Positions 53,599-62,129 of a stretch of 64,000 bases of DNA are shown in pieces. The position numbers and the translations under genes were made by a program. The notes under the pieces were generated by a model. The model was not told the origin of the DNA. It searched no databases and worked only from the letters and a program-made list of their open reading frames with translations. The DNA lies in the NCBI GenBank assembly GCA_937915545.1, contig CALGIJ010000012.1, positions 62,001 to 126,000 of the forward strand, read 5' to 3'. This stretch comes from an uncultured Desulfobacterales bacterium. Lineage in GTDB: Bacteria > Desulfobacterota > Desulfobulbia > Desulfobulbales > Desulfocapsaceae. How positions within the stretch are numbered: the stretch's first letter is position 1; each line of letters starts with the position of its first letter.

Positions 53599-53711
53599 AG
53601 TATCTCCAGATGGTTGCAGCACCAGGGAAAGGCGTAGTGCCTTGTGTGATCGACCGGATTATCCACCAGCCCCGTATGCTCTCTTTTTCGGTTTTCCATA
53701 AATAACAAAGA

Positions 53712-53747
53712 CCTCAGACAGTTCTCGTCATGAAGAACTGTCTGAGG
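53712..53747 (-). promoter_or_regulatory. rpsO-pnp intergenic hairpin, candidate processing/autoregulation site
   Basis: CCTCAGACAGTTCT (53712-53725) and AGAACTGTCTGAGG (53734-53747) form a perfect 14-bp stem with an 8-base loop. It lies after rpsO and about 115 bases before pnp. In E. coli the matching interval holds a terminator and an RNase III-cut hairpin through which PNPase represses its own synthesis. On the minus strand only a short T-rich tail follows (TCTTTGTTATTT), so partial termination is also possible. Confidence 0.6.
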
Positions 53748-53800
53748 CCGCAAAACAGTACGTATCCCTGAAGTGCAATGCACACTCTTCCCGCAGAGGT

Positions 53801-54070
53801 TTACTTGCGGAGGTTGAGCTCCTTGAGGATCATGCGATATTTCTCGAGATCTTTCTTCTTGAGGTAATCGAGAAGGCTGCGCCGCTGACCGACCAGCTTG
53901 AGCAGGCCGCGCCGTGAGTGATGATCCTTCTGGTGTACCTTGAAATGCTCGGTGAGGTATTCGATACGGTCGGTGAGAAGGGCGATCTGCACCTCGGACG
54001 ACCCGGTATCGGTGGGATGGGTTTTGAATTTTTCAATAATTTCGTTCTTTTTGACTGCTGACTGTGCCAC
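53801..54070 (-). CDS. rpsO: 30S ribosomal protein S15
   Basis: The 89-residue S15, exactly the usual length. HPTDTGSSEVQIALLTDRIEYLTEHFKVHQKDHHSRRGLL is unmistakable and holds the 16S rRNA contacts. It starts at GTG 54070 with AGGAG closely upstream; the frame extends 25 codons further up, but those are leader sequence. It precedes pnp as in most bacteria. Confidence 0.97.
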   Translation of the reverse strand: MAQSAVKKNEIIEKFKTHPTDTGSSEVQIALLTDRIEYLTEHFKVHQKDHHSRRGLLKLVGQRRSLLDYLKKKDLEKYRMILKELNLRK

Positions 54071-54242
54071 GACACTCCTCCTGATGGTTTCTCTTCGTAC
54101 ATATGAACGCCTCATGGCGTCCGCGGGCCACGGGTTCGGAGGCAAAGGCCCATCTGCTGCCCGCTGCTGGCCTTGCGACAGACAAACGGAAGAGCCTTTT
54201 ACCCCACATTACCGTCGCCCACACACTAGCCAACTGCGCACA

Positions 54243-54974
54243 TTATTGCAAGAGTTTACACGCCTCCTCGACAGATATCATCTTGTCCAGGCACCGCTGC
54301 AGGCCCTCTTCGCCCTCGAGATCCTGCCACTGCAGGCTGCCATCGACGGAAAAACAGCCACTGCGCAAGCGTCGTAATTGAAGAAGATACGCCCCGCAAC
54401 CGAGATGGCGACCGATGTCGGTGGCTAGAGTGCGAATATAGGTGCCCTTGCTGCACACCACGCGAAAGGCGAGCTGCGCCCCTTCCCCGCCGACCGGCCC
54501 AAGCCCATCGACCCGCTCTAATAGAGAGATTTCCACCTGACGCGGCTCCTTGATGACCTCGATACCCTTGCGGGCATAGTGGTAGAGCGGCTTGCCTTGA
54601 TGCTTCAGGGCGGAAAAGGCCGGTGGGGTCTGCAACTGCCGGCCGCGAAAGGCAGCCAGACAGGATTCGATCAATTCGGGGGAATAGAGTGGAACTGCTT
54701 CCTGACGCAGGATTCTCCCCTCGCTGTCCTGGGTGTCGGTCTCCACCCCCAGTTGCGCCGTGGCGAGATATTCCTTATCACCAACCATGAGACTGTCGAT
54801 AAGTTTCGTCGCCGGGCGTCCGGCACAAAGGACCAGCAAGCCGGTGGCAAAAGGATCGAGTGTACCGGCGTGCCCCACCTTCTTCATTTTCAGGATTCGC
54901 CGCAAACGGGCGACCACGGCGAAGGAACTGACCCCGGCCGGCTTGTCGACGAGAAAGATGCCTGCCTCAACCAT
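54243..54974 (-). CDS. truB: tRNA pseudouridine(55) synthase
   Basis: A 243-residue enzyme making pseudouridine 55 in the tRNA T-loop. The catalytic aspartate D40 is in HAGTLDPFATGLLVLC; GIFLVDKPAGVSSF and CSKGTYIRTLATDIG are further signatures. The C-terminal PUA-like region is short. It lies between nrnA and rpsO; the 172-base gap to rpsO has no further gene. Confidence 0.95.
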   Translation of the reverse strand: MVEAGIFLVDKPAGVSSFAVVARLRRILKMKKVGHAGTLDPFATGLLVLCAGRPATKLIDSLMVGDKEYLATAQLGVETDTQDSEGRILRQEAVPLYSPELIESCLAAFRGRQLQTPPAFSALKHQGKPLYHYARKGIEVIKEPRQVEISLLERVDGLGPVGGEGAQLAFRVVCSKGTYIRTLATDIGRHLGCGAYLLQLRRLRSGCFSVDGSLQWQDLEGEEGLQRCLDKMISVEEACKLLQ

Positions 54975-55039
54975 GCCGCACCATCAACACCATCCCAGGC
55001 CTGGCAAAATAAGGGTGCAAAAACGAGATGGAGCAGGGT

Positions 55040-56044
55040 TCACGATAAGACGCGGCACAGTGCCTCTTTCACCGCCAAACGCACCTCGTCGACGGTCTTG
55101 CCATGGAGCCGGAAACCGGCGGCATTGCGATGACCGCCACCGTCGAATTCCTTGGCGACGCGGGCGACATCGCACTGCCCCTTGGCACGCATGCTGACGG
55201 CGATGGCGCCGTTGCCGGTTTCCTTAATGAGCACCGCAACCTTTACAGAATAGAGGGAGCGAGGCAGGTCGACAAAGCCCTCGACATCCTGGATGCTGGC
55301 ACCGCTTTGCCGCAGCATTTCGTCGGTGACGTGCATGAAAGCGATTTGATCGTCGGCGAACAAGGCGATGGTCGACAATACCATTTCCATGAGTTTGAGT
55401 CGCTCGATACTGTACTTGTCGTAGAGATGGCTGCCGACCTCCTCCGGCCGCACCCCCTTGTCGAGCAGGGCAGCGGCAATCTGCATGGTCCTCGAGGTGG
55501 TGCACTCGTAGCGGAACGAGCCGCTGTCGGTGCAGATGGCGACATAGAGATTGTAGGCGCAAGGGTAGCTGATTGGCGCCTGCAGCGCCAGGGCCAGCTC
55601 GTAGATCATCTCGCCAGTGGAGGAACGGCAGGGATCGACCCAGCTCACCGTGCCGAAAGGCCGGTGGGAGCGGTGGTGATCGATGACCACGAAGGGCTCG
55701 ATGCGAAGAAATTTATCTTTGAGCTTGCCGAGGCGATCGCCATCTCCACAGTCGAGACCAACCATGACCAGATCGCCACCGGTGGAGGAAACGAAGCGAT
55801 GATACTCCTCGAGGTCGCAGCTGGCGCGCTCTTTCTCCGGAAGGAAATCGTAGTGGTGGGAAACCGGTTCCTCGAGAAAACAGAATACTTTTTTACCAAT
55901 GCCCTCGAGGATGGCGGCGCAGGCGAAGAGCGAGCCGAGCGCATCACCATCGGGGTGCGAGTGGGTGAGCAGAACGACATGGGACGCCCCGCGCAGCTCC
56001 GCCAGGAGCGGCTCAGGGATTATCCTCGCGGGACTCTCGTTCAT
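55040..56044 (-). CDS. nrnA: DHH-family nanoRNase/pAp phosphatase
   Basis: A 334-residue DHH-DHHA1 phosphoesterase of the NrnA group, which degrades short RNA oligomers and 3'-phosphoadenosine phosphate. Metal ligands lie in LTHSHPDGDALGS, LDCGDGDRLG and VIDHHRSHRPFG; the DHHA1 motif is GGGHRNAAGF near the C-terminus. The ATG at 56044 with AGGAAA six bases upstream is preferred over a TTG two codons earlier. It overlaps the rbfA end by 32 bases, indicating coupled translation. Confidence 0.93.
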   Translation of the reverse strand: MNESPARIIPEPLLAELRGASHVVLLTHSHPDGDALGSLFACAAILEGIGKKVFCFLEEPVSHHYDFLPEKERASCDLEEYHRFVSSTGGDLVMVGLDCGDGDRLGKLKDKFLRIEPFVVIDHHRSHRPFGTVSWVDPCRSSTGEMIYELALALQAPISYPCAYNLYVAICTDSGSFRYECTTSRTMQIAAALLDKGVRPEEVGSHLYDKYSIERLKLMEMVLSTIALFADDQIAFMHVTDEMLRQSGASIQDVEGFVDLPRSLYSVKVAVLIKETGNGAIAVSMRAKGQCDVARVAKEFDGGGHRNAAGFRLHGKTVDEVRLAVKEALCRVLS

Positions 56045-56444
56045 TGGCAATTTCCTGAAACAGTTCTTCCAGCCCAGCCACCTTTTCTGCTACTTCATCA
56101 TATCGAAAAGCCAGCTCGGGTGTAAAGCGCAAATTAAGGGCCTTGGCCAGGTGGCTGCGCATGAACCCCCGAGCGGAACGCAACCCTCTCTCGGCATCCG
56201 CCGCGGCCGCTCTGCCACCACGCATGGTGAAAAACACCCGGGCCATGCTGATGTCGTCGTTGACCTCGACACGGCTGATAGCGAGTCCCTGCAGCCGCGG
56301 GTCCTGGACCTTGGCAAGCAGCAGGGTAGCCAACTCGTTGCGGATCGCCTCGGCGACCCGCCCGGGCCTCTTGCTCTCCCGCTTGCCGCCGACGCCGATG
56401 GCGTCTATGGCCTGTTTGGGATCGAAATTTTTCACCACAGACAC
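56013..56444 (-). CDS. rbfA: ribosome-binding factor A
   Basis: A 143-residue RbfA, a KH-like factor for late 30S maturation. The core RVAEAIRNELATLLLAKVQDPRLQGLAISRVEVNDDISMARVFF and the helix GFMRSHLAKALNLRFTPELAFRYD are typical. It has a basic N-terminal extension of about 25 residues. It starts six bases after the infB stop. Confidence 0.94.
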   Translation of the reverse strand: MSVVKNFDPKQAIDAIGVGGKRESKRPGRVAEAIRNELATLLLAKVQDPRLQGLAISRVEVNDDISMARVFFTMRGGRAAAADAERGLRSARGFMRSHLAKALNLRFTPELAFRYDEVAEKVAGLEELFQEIANERESREDNP

Positions 56445-56450
56445 ACCCCG

Positions 56451-59249
56451 TTATTCGAGCGTCGCCTCGACCTCATTCATGACAAAGGCCTCGAGGTTAT
56501 CGCCTATCTTGATATCGTTGAACTTCTCCACACCGATACCGCACTCGAAGCCGGAGAGGACCTCGCGGACATCATCCTTGAAGCGACGCAGGGAATCGAT
56601 CCGACCGGTGTAGATGACCACTCCGTCGCGTACCACGCGGACTCGCGAATTGCGGGTGATCTTGCCATCGAGTACTGCACAGCCGGCGATAGTGCCGATC
56701 TTGGGCACGTTGAAGGTCTCGCGCACCTCGGCGGTACCGATGACCTGCTCCTCGAACGTCGGCTCGAGCATACCCATCATCGCCTTGCGGATATCGTCGA
56801 GGGCGTGATAGATGACGTCGTAGCTGCGCACGTCGACGTTTTCCCGGGTAGCCAGCTCCTTGACTTTCACCGTCGGCCGCACGTTGAAGCCGATGATGAT
56901 GGCATCGGAGGCCGAAGCGAGGAGGATATCCGACTCGGTGATGGTGCCGGTGCCCTCGTGAAGAATCTTGACCTTGATCGTCTTGGTGGAGAGGTCCTCG
57001 GCGGCCTTGGCGAAGGCCTCGAGGGTGCCCTGCACGTCGGCGCGCAGCACCACCCGCAGCTCCTGCACGTCGCCTTCGCTCATCTGCTCGAAGAGGCGGT
57101 CGAGGGAGATCTTGCTGGTCGCGCCGAGCTCGCTCTCCCTGGCCTTGAGGGCACGGACCTGAGACACGCTTCTCGCCATCTTCTCATCGGTGACAACGAG
57201 GAACTCGTCACCGGCGCTAGGCACCCCGGAAAGGCCCTGCACCTCCACCGGGATGGAGGGCCCGGCTTCCTTGATCTTGCGGCCCTTGTCGTCGAGCATG
57301 GCGCGGACCTTGCCGCTGAACTGGCCGACGACGAAGTACTCCCCGAGACGCAGGGTGCCCTCCTGGATGAGCACCGTCGCCACCGGCCCCCGTCCTTTGT
57401 GCAGCTGCGCCTCGATAACCCGGCCGCGTGCCTTACGGGTGGGGTCGGCGCGCAGTTCGAGCACCTCGGCGAGGACCTGGATGGAGTCGAGGAGGTTGTC
57501 GATACCGATGTTCTTTTTGGCCGAGGTCTCGCAGTACATGGTCTGCCCACCCCAATCCTCGGGCATCAGGTTGAGGTCGGAGAGCTCGCGCTTGACGCGG
57601 TCGATATCGGCGTTGTCCTTGTCGATCTTGTTGACGGCGACGATGATCGGCACGTTGGCCGCCTGGGCGTGGTTGATGGCCTCGCGGGTCTGATCCATGA
57701 CGCCGTCATCGGCAGCCACCACCAGGACGACGATGTCGGTGACCTGGGCCCCGCGGGAACGCATCTCGGTAAAGGCGGCGTGGCCGGGTGTGTCGACGAA
57801 GGTGACATCACCGGAGGCGGAGCGCACATGGTAGGCGCCGATATGCTGGGTGATGCCACCGGCCTCGCCCAAAGCGACGTCGGTTTTGCGGATGGCGTCG
57901 AGGATGGAGGTCTTGCCGTGGTCGACATGGCCCATGACGGTGACCACCGGCGACCGGGTGAGTCGCTCGCCGCCGTCTTCCGCCTCTTGCAGCATCTGCA
58001 CTTCCAGCTCCTCGGTGATGCCCTGTTCGACCTCGTAGCCGAAATCGGCGGCGATGAGGGTTGCGGTCTCGACATCGACCAGCTGGTTGATGGTCGCCAT
58101 GACTCCGAGCCCCATCAGCTTGGCAATCACTTCGCTCGCCTTGACCTTCATCTTCATGGCGAGATCGCCGACGCTGATCGTCTCGAAGATTTTGAAGCGT
58201 TTCTTGCTCGCCTTCATCTCGCTGGGCGGGGTAATCACCTTGGGCATCCGGCGACCGCGTTTGCCGCGTCTGCCGACACCGTCCTGCTCGAGGAAGTCCT
58301 GCGCGAAATGGGTGAACTTAACGTTCTTCTGCCCTTTCTTGCCGCTGCGACGATACTCGGCGTCCTTTTCGGCCTCGATCTCCTTCTTGCTTTTCTTCTT
58401 TGCACGGTTATGATCGTCGGTGCCGGTTGCCGGTACCGGGTCAACAACCCCGGGCTGTCCGGGCCGCTTCGGCGGCAACGGCTTGCCTGGCTTTTTCTTC
58501 TGCCGGGCGTCCGCATCGTCCTCGACCGTTTGCGGCAATTCGATGGTGCGCACCACCCGAGCGAGCGCTTTCTTCTGGGGCGGCTTTTTGTCTTTTCTCT
58601 CCGGCGGCCGGGCAAAGGAGGTGATCTGCGGGCCACCTTCGCGGGTGGGAGCTTCCTTTACTTCGGCGCCTTCCGTTCGCTCTTCGCCGGCCCTTTCTCC
58701 CGTTTCCACCGGGGCGCTGCCTTCATCTCCGGACGGCTCGGGGTGGGCGCCCGCTGCCGCAGGCTCGATGGCCTCCTCGTGTTTCGTCTGGATTTCCGGG
58801 GCCACGGTGATGCGACTCCCCTCGACGGGGACGGCAGGGGTCTCCACCACTTCAGCGACAGTCGATGCAGCCCGTTCAGGGGTGGGGACGGCCTGTTCCT
58901 CAACGACGGGGGAGGCTTCCCTTTCCACAACAGCCTGAGATTCTGCTACGGGCGAAGTCTCGATCGGGGTGTCGTCAACGGCATCAGCCTGAGCCGCCGG
59001 CCGTCGTCTGATCACCGTGGTCCTGCGACGCACGGCGCTATCTCTGGCAGCGTCGTTCGAGGGGCGAGCTTCCAGCTTTTCGTTGACCACCGCGCGGCGC
59101 AGGGCGGCGCGAATCCGATCAGCCGTTTCGTCGTCGACCGAGGAACTGTGGCCTTTGATATCGAAGCCCAACTCCACCAGCTTGTCGGCCAGCGCCTTCC
59201 CGCTCATCCCGGCCTCTTTGGCCAACTCGTACACCCTGATTCTACTCAT
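56451..59249 (-). CDS. infB: translation initiation factor IF-2
   Basis: A 932-residue IF-2. IF2N-type modules occur at the very N-terminus (MSRIRVYELAKEAGMSGKAL) and again before the G domain (FKIFETISVGDLAMKMKVKA). They are separated by a long disordered Ala/Pro/Glu-rich linker (about 60-270). The G domain has VMGHVDHGKTSILDAIR, DTPGHAAF and AVNKIDKD. It positions initiator tRNA on the 30S subunit. It lies between ylxR and rbfA as in most bacteria. Confidence 0.97.
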   Translation of the reverse strand: MSRIRVYELAKEAGMSGKALADKLVELGFDIKGHSSSVDDETADRIRAALRRAVVNEKLEARPSNDAARDSAVRRRTTVIRRRPAAQADAVDDTPIETSPVAESQAVVEREASPVVEEQAVPTPERAASTVAEVVETPAVPVEGSRITVAPEIQTKHEEAIEPAAAGAHPEPSGDEGSAPVETGERAGEERTEGAEVKEAPTREGGPQITSFARPPERKDKKPPQKKALARVVRTIELPQTVEDDADARQKKKPGKPLPPKRPGQPGVVDPVPATGTDDHNRAKKKSKKEIEAEKDAEYRRSGKKGQKNVKFTHFAQDFLEQDGVGRRGKRGRRMPKVITPPSEMKASKKRFKIFETISVGDLAMKMKVKASEVIAKLMGLGVMATINQLVDVETATLIAADFGYEVEQGITEELEVQMLQEAEDGGERLTRSPVVTVMGHVDHGKTSILDAIRKTDVALGEAGGITQHIGAYHVRSASGDVTFVDTPGHAAFTEMRSRGAQVTDIVVLVVAADDGVMDQTREAINHAQAANVPIIVAVNKIDKDNADIDRVKRELSDLNLMPEDWGGQTMYCETSAKKNIGIDNLLDSIQVLAEVLELRADPTRKARGRVIEAQLHKGRGPVATVLIQEGTLRLGEYFVVGQFSGKVRAMLDDKGRKIKEAGPSIPVEVQGLSGVPSAGDEFLVVTDEKMARSVSQVRALKARESELGATSKISLDRLFEQMSEGDVQELRVVLRADVQGTLEAFAKAAEDLSTKTIKVKILHEGTGTITESDILLASASDAIIIGFNVRPTVKVKELATRENVDVRSYDVIYHALDDIRKAMMGMLEPTFEEQVIGTAEVRETFNVPKIGTIAGCAVLDGKITRNSRVRVVRDGVVIYTGRIDSLRRFKDDVREVLSGFECGIGVEKFNDIKIGDNLEAFVMNEVEATLE

Positions 59250-59348
59250 CCCTCACTCCCGTATTGCTTCGCAAATGTACCCCGTCCAGAAACGGCCCCA
59301 TCCACCGACCGTGACATCTTTCCCCTGGACGACAACCTCATATAGTCA

Positions 59349-59549
59349 TTACCGCAACCGAAAAGCCCTCTTCCATTTGCCAACCGCCTTAAAGAAGGTC
59401 TGGCGGCAGGACTGGCGCCGGCAGCAGTAGGCTCCCCTGCCCGGTTCTATCTGTTGTTCATCTTCCTGCGGCCCATTCTGCCGCCATACGAAGCGGCTCA
59501 GCGACCGTTTGTCATCCTTCGCCCCGCAGGCGATACAGGTCCTCTCCAT
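59349..59549 (-). CDS. ylxR: YlxR family RNA-binding protein
   Basis: A 66-residue protein. It begins MERTCIACGAKDDKRSLSRF, and GRGAYCCRRQSCRQTFFK contains the GRGAYxC signature of the YlxR/DUF448 family found between nusA and infB. It may bind nucleic acid; relatives affect transcription of translation genes. It is shorter than many homologues but complete. Confidence 0.9.
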   Translation of the reverse strand: MERTCIACGAKDDKRSLSRFVWRQNGPQEDEQQIEPGRGAYCCRRQSCRQTFFKAVGKWKRAFRLR

Positions 59550-59609
59550 AACCGCCGCTTTGCGCTTGAACCCCTCTTCGCTTACCTTCTCCCTGCCAGC
59601 CGCATCCGC

Positions 59610-61034
59610 TTAAGGTCGCTCGGTCTCGTCTTCGTCCACATCGACCGGTGCCGCACCGCCTTCTTCGCCTTCAGCTGCCGCGCCGGCCTGAAGGGGGCCA
59701 TCGGTCTCTTCGCCCAGGTTCTCGGCCGGCTCGGTCGATTCTTCTTTGGCACTCTCTTCGGCAGGAACTGCCGGTGCAGCAACAACCTCGATCCCATTCT
59801 CCAGGCAATAGGCCTTGGCAGCCTCGATGAGCGACGCCCCCGAATCCTCGTCAAGAGCGCGAATCACCAGCAAATCCTCGGCACGCTTGGCGGCAAGGAC
59901 TGCCGCCGACACGATCCCCTTGGCAAACAGCTGATCGGCGAGGCTCTCGTCGATGCCGGCAAGCGCGAGCAGCGACTGGTAGCCTGGGTCGGAGAGGTTA
60001 GCGTAACGCTGCTCGCTCTTGACGTCGATGCGCCAGCCGAGGAGCTTGGAGGCGAGGCGAACATTCTGGCCCTGTCTGCCGATGGCCAATGAGAGCTGAT
60101 CATTGGGAACGACGACGAGCAGCGAGTGATTCTCCTCATCCACCATGACCATGCTGACATGGGCCGGTGCCAGGGCGTTGTAGACATATTTGGCTGGGTC
60201 GGGGCTCCAGGTGACGATGTCGATCCTCTCCCCCTGCAGCTCCTGGACGACGTTCTGCACCCGCGAGCCTTTCATGCCGACACAGGCGCCTACCGGGTCG
60301 ACATCGCTCTCCGAGGAACTGACGGCGATCTTGGCGCGGAACCCGGGCTCGCGGCTGACGGCCATGACCCGCACGATGCCCTCGGCCATCTCCGGGACCT
60401 CCATCTGAAAGAGCTTGGCGAGGAACTCGTCACAGGTCCGCGAGAGGATGAGCTGCGAGTCGCGGCTGGTCTGGCGGACCTCCTTGAGATAGGCCCTGAT
60501 GCGATCGCCCTGCTTGAAAGAACGCTTGGCGATCTGCTGATCTTTAGGAAGGATGGCGTCGGTGCGGCCGAGATTGACGATCATATTGCCGCGCTCGAAG
60601 CGCTGCACGATGCCGCTGACCACCTCGCCAACCCGGTCCTTGAACATGCCGTAGACGACGTCGCGCTCGGCATCCTTCATCTTGTGGATGATCACCTGTT
60701 TCGCCGACTGCGCGGCGATCCTGCCGAGGTCGCTGACGTCCTCCATCTTCTCGCCCAGTTCATCGCCCAGCTGCACCTCGGGGTCGAGCTTGAGGGCTTC
60801 CTCCAGAGAGATCTCAGTCTGGTCGTCTTCGGCCTCCTCGACGACATTGCGGAACTGGAAGACCTCGACCTCGCCGTATTCCTCGTTATAGCGAACCTCG
60901 ATCTCGCGACGGTTGCCGAACTTCTTGCGGGCGGCGGAGTGCACTGCTTCTTCGATGGCCTCGATCAACAGGCTCTTGTCGAAGCCGCGATCGCGGCTGA
61001 TCTGGTCGATTATCCGTTTCAAGTCTGAAAGCAT
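59610..61034 (-). CDS. nusA: transcription termination/antitermination protein NusA
   Basis: A 474-residue NusA: an N-terminal RNA polymerase-binding domain (MLSDLKRIIDQISRDRGFDKSLLIEAIEEAV), S1 (VVSGIVQRFERGNMIVNLG), two KH domains (VGACVGMKGSRVQNVVQEL and LAIGRQGQNVRLASKLLGW) and a helix-hairpin-helix region, then an acidic Ala/Glu-rich tail of about 55 residues. The ATG at 61034 is preferred over one two codons earlier because of GGGG at a workable distance. It modulates pausing and termination and could act on its own leader at 61631-61781. Confidence 0.96.
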   Translation of the reverse strand: MLSDLKRIIDQISRDRGFDKSLLIEAIEEAVHSAARKKFGNRREIEVRYNEEYGEVEVFQFRNVVEEAEDDQTEISLEEALKLDPEVQLGDELGEKMEDVSDLGRIAAQSAKQVIIHKMKDAERDVVYGMFKDRVGEVVSGIVQRFERGNMIVNLGRTDAILPKDQQIAKRSFKQGDRIRAYLKEVRQTSRDSQLILSRTCDEFLAKLFQMEVPEMAEGIVRVMAVSREPGFRAKIAVSSSESDVDPVGACVGMKGSRVQNVVQELQGERIDIVTWSPDPAKYVYNALAPAHVSMVMVDEENHSLLVVVPNDQLSLAIGRQGQNVRLASKLLGWRIDVKSEQRYANLSDPGYQSLLALAGIDESLADQLFAKGIVSAAVLAAKRAEDLLVIRALDEDSGASLIEAAKAYCLENGIEVVAAPAVPAEESAKEESTEPAENLGEETDGPLQAGAAAEGEEGGAAPVDVDEDETERP

Positions 61035-61116
61035 TGTCATTACCCCGTTGGTGAAACTTTCCTCTCCGCCCCGGCGGAGGATAGTGCTGTCGGCAAGGGA
61101 ACAGGTGGTCTCCGCT

Positions 61117-61572
61117 TCAGATGACCAGTCTCGCCTTGTTGATCATGTCCATGGTCATGCGCACCACCTTGCCGTCGGCTTCGCGCAGCTCGATGACCTC
61201 GTCGGTGGCAGCCTCGATGACCCCCTCGTACACCTTGCGGCCATCTAGCTCGTGGTGCAGCCTCACTTTGGCCTTCTTCCCCTGAAAGCGGAGAAACTCG
61301 TCCGCACTGCGCAGGGGTCGCTCCAGCCCCGGGGACGACACCTCGAGGTGATAGGCATGGGTTATGCAATCTTCTATATCAAGGTAGGTCCCCAACTCGC
61401 GACTGACATTGCTGCAGTCATCGAGGCTGATGCCCCGTTCGGCGTCGATGAACACCCGCAGCACCCAGCCATGGCCCTCGCGACGAAACTGCACCTCGAA
61501 GAGCTCCAGGCCCATGGCGGGCAGCAGCGTCTCGAGAAAGCCGCGAACCTTGTTTGTAACGAACTCGCTCAT
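61117..61572 (-). CDS. rimP: ribosome maturation factor RimP
   Basis: A 151-residue RimP needed for 30S assembly. Key stretches are LLPAMGLELFEVQFRREG, LRVFIDAERGISLDDCSNVSREL and YHLEVSSPGLERPLRSADEFLRFQGKKAKV. The ATG at 61572 was chosen because the family begins here; the frame runs 65 codons further upstream, but through the leader terminator. It is the first gene of the long operon ending at pnp. Confidence 0.95.
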   Translation of the reverse strand: MSEFVTNKVRGFLETLLPAMGLELFEVQFRREGHGWVLRVFIDAERGISLDDCSNVSRELGTYLDIEDCITHAYHLEVSSPGLERPLRSADEFLRFQGKKAKVRLHHELDGRKVYEGVIEAATDEVIELREADGKVVRMTMDMINKARLVI

Positions 61573-61630
61573 CGGCGACAACCTTGCCCCACGGACGCCC
61601 ACCGACGGCCGGTGGTAGATTAGCGGATAT

Positions 61631-61657
61631 AAAAAAAAAAGCGGGCAAAGCCCACTT
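61631..61657 (-). terminator. intrinsic terminator in the rimP leader (possible attenuator)
   Basis: Read on the minus strand, AAGTGGGC (61657-61650) pairs with GCCCGCTT (61646-61639; seven Watson-Crick pairs and one wobble) around a TTT loop. It is followed by an uninterrupted T-run (A-run 61631-61640 on the plus strand). It lies about 60 bases before rimP and about 130 bases after the promoter. An upstream AGCGGG (61674-61669) is complementary to the 3' arm and could form a competing antiterminator. Confidence 0.8.
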
Positions 61658-61781
61658 CCGAAAGCCGTCCCGCTACAACAGAAAAGGAGGTATCCAGCAG
61701 ACGCCCCCCTTGCCGCGGCGGTCAGTCGCCAGCAAGAAAAGGGCGACGGGTCAGCATGCCGAGACAAAGAGAATCATCCGG
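61658..61781 (-). ncRNA. leader RNA or small RNA upstream of rimP with 16S-3'-end-like segment
   Basis: Transcription from the promoter at 61788-61816 would yield a 5' leader of about 150 bases including the terminator. It contains no convincing protein gene, only very short frames of 8-11 codons. At 61700-61681 the RNA reads CTGCTGGATACCTCCTTTTC. This closely resembles the 3' end of bacterial 16S rRNA (GCTGGATCACCTCCTTTCT), lacking one C and with one extra T, so it holds a complete anti-Shine-Dalgarno sequence. Whether it is an attenuated leader or a free small RNA is unknown. Confidence 0.55.
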
Positions 61782-61787
61782 GCGACA

Positions 61788-61816
61788 AATTAACCATATG
61801 CATCGCGCTCTGTCAA
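61788..61816 (-). promoter_or_regulatory. consensus sigma70 promoter of the rimP-nusA-infB operon
   Basis: On the minus strand TTGACA (61816-61811) and TTAATT (61793-61788) are exactly 17 bases apart. This is the best-matching promoter in the window, and it predicts a start near 61781. Confidence 0.75.
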
Positions 61817-61914
61817 CTTAAAACTCCTTATTTTGCATCATTTACGTCCTTATCGACGATGCCCGCTCCCCCTCCAGCGCAACCAAGGCGGCCGCCCCTC
61901 CCGGCAAAATCTGT

Positions 61915-61943
61915 TTGACAAACCATGTTTGCACCTTTACTTA
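61915..61943 (+). promoter_or_regulatory. candidate promoter of topB
   Basis: TTGACA at 61915-61920 is a perfect -35 box. The -10 box at the right distance (TACTTA, 61938-61943) is poor. It would give a 5' leader of about 180 bases containing a small hairpin (CGCTG/CAGCG near 62030-62046). No other gene is seen between 61817 and 62129. Confidence 0.4.
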
Positions 61944-62129
61944 ATCGGCAGTTCCGAGTAGGTTCGGCCACTCTCTCTGCCAGCGCCATGACGCCGCTGC
62001 CGCGAAGAAGAGAGGTTCACGTAGCGAGACCCGCTGCCAGGCAGCGTGCGGAGCGATTCTCCAGGGACCGGCAACTTCCCGCCCGCAAAGGGGTTGCACC
62101 TTGAAAAACCGCCGTCATCCACTGAATTC

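Noticed and set aside
55899..59345. A 1,148-codon open frame on the plus strand
   Set aside because: It is the antisense of infB, rbfA and nrnA, whose products are unmistakable. High GC leaves long stop-free antisense frames, and the same holds for the long frames opposite pnp (51658-53637), the PBP gene (43240-45597), the hybrid kinase (38066-39874) and glmS (18906-20291).
61681..61700. GAAAAGGAGGTATCC read on the plus strand as a super Shine-Dalgarno for a gene toward topB
   Set aside because: No start codon follows at a usable distance, and the minus-strand transcription unit with a consensus promoter explains the region better.
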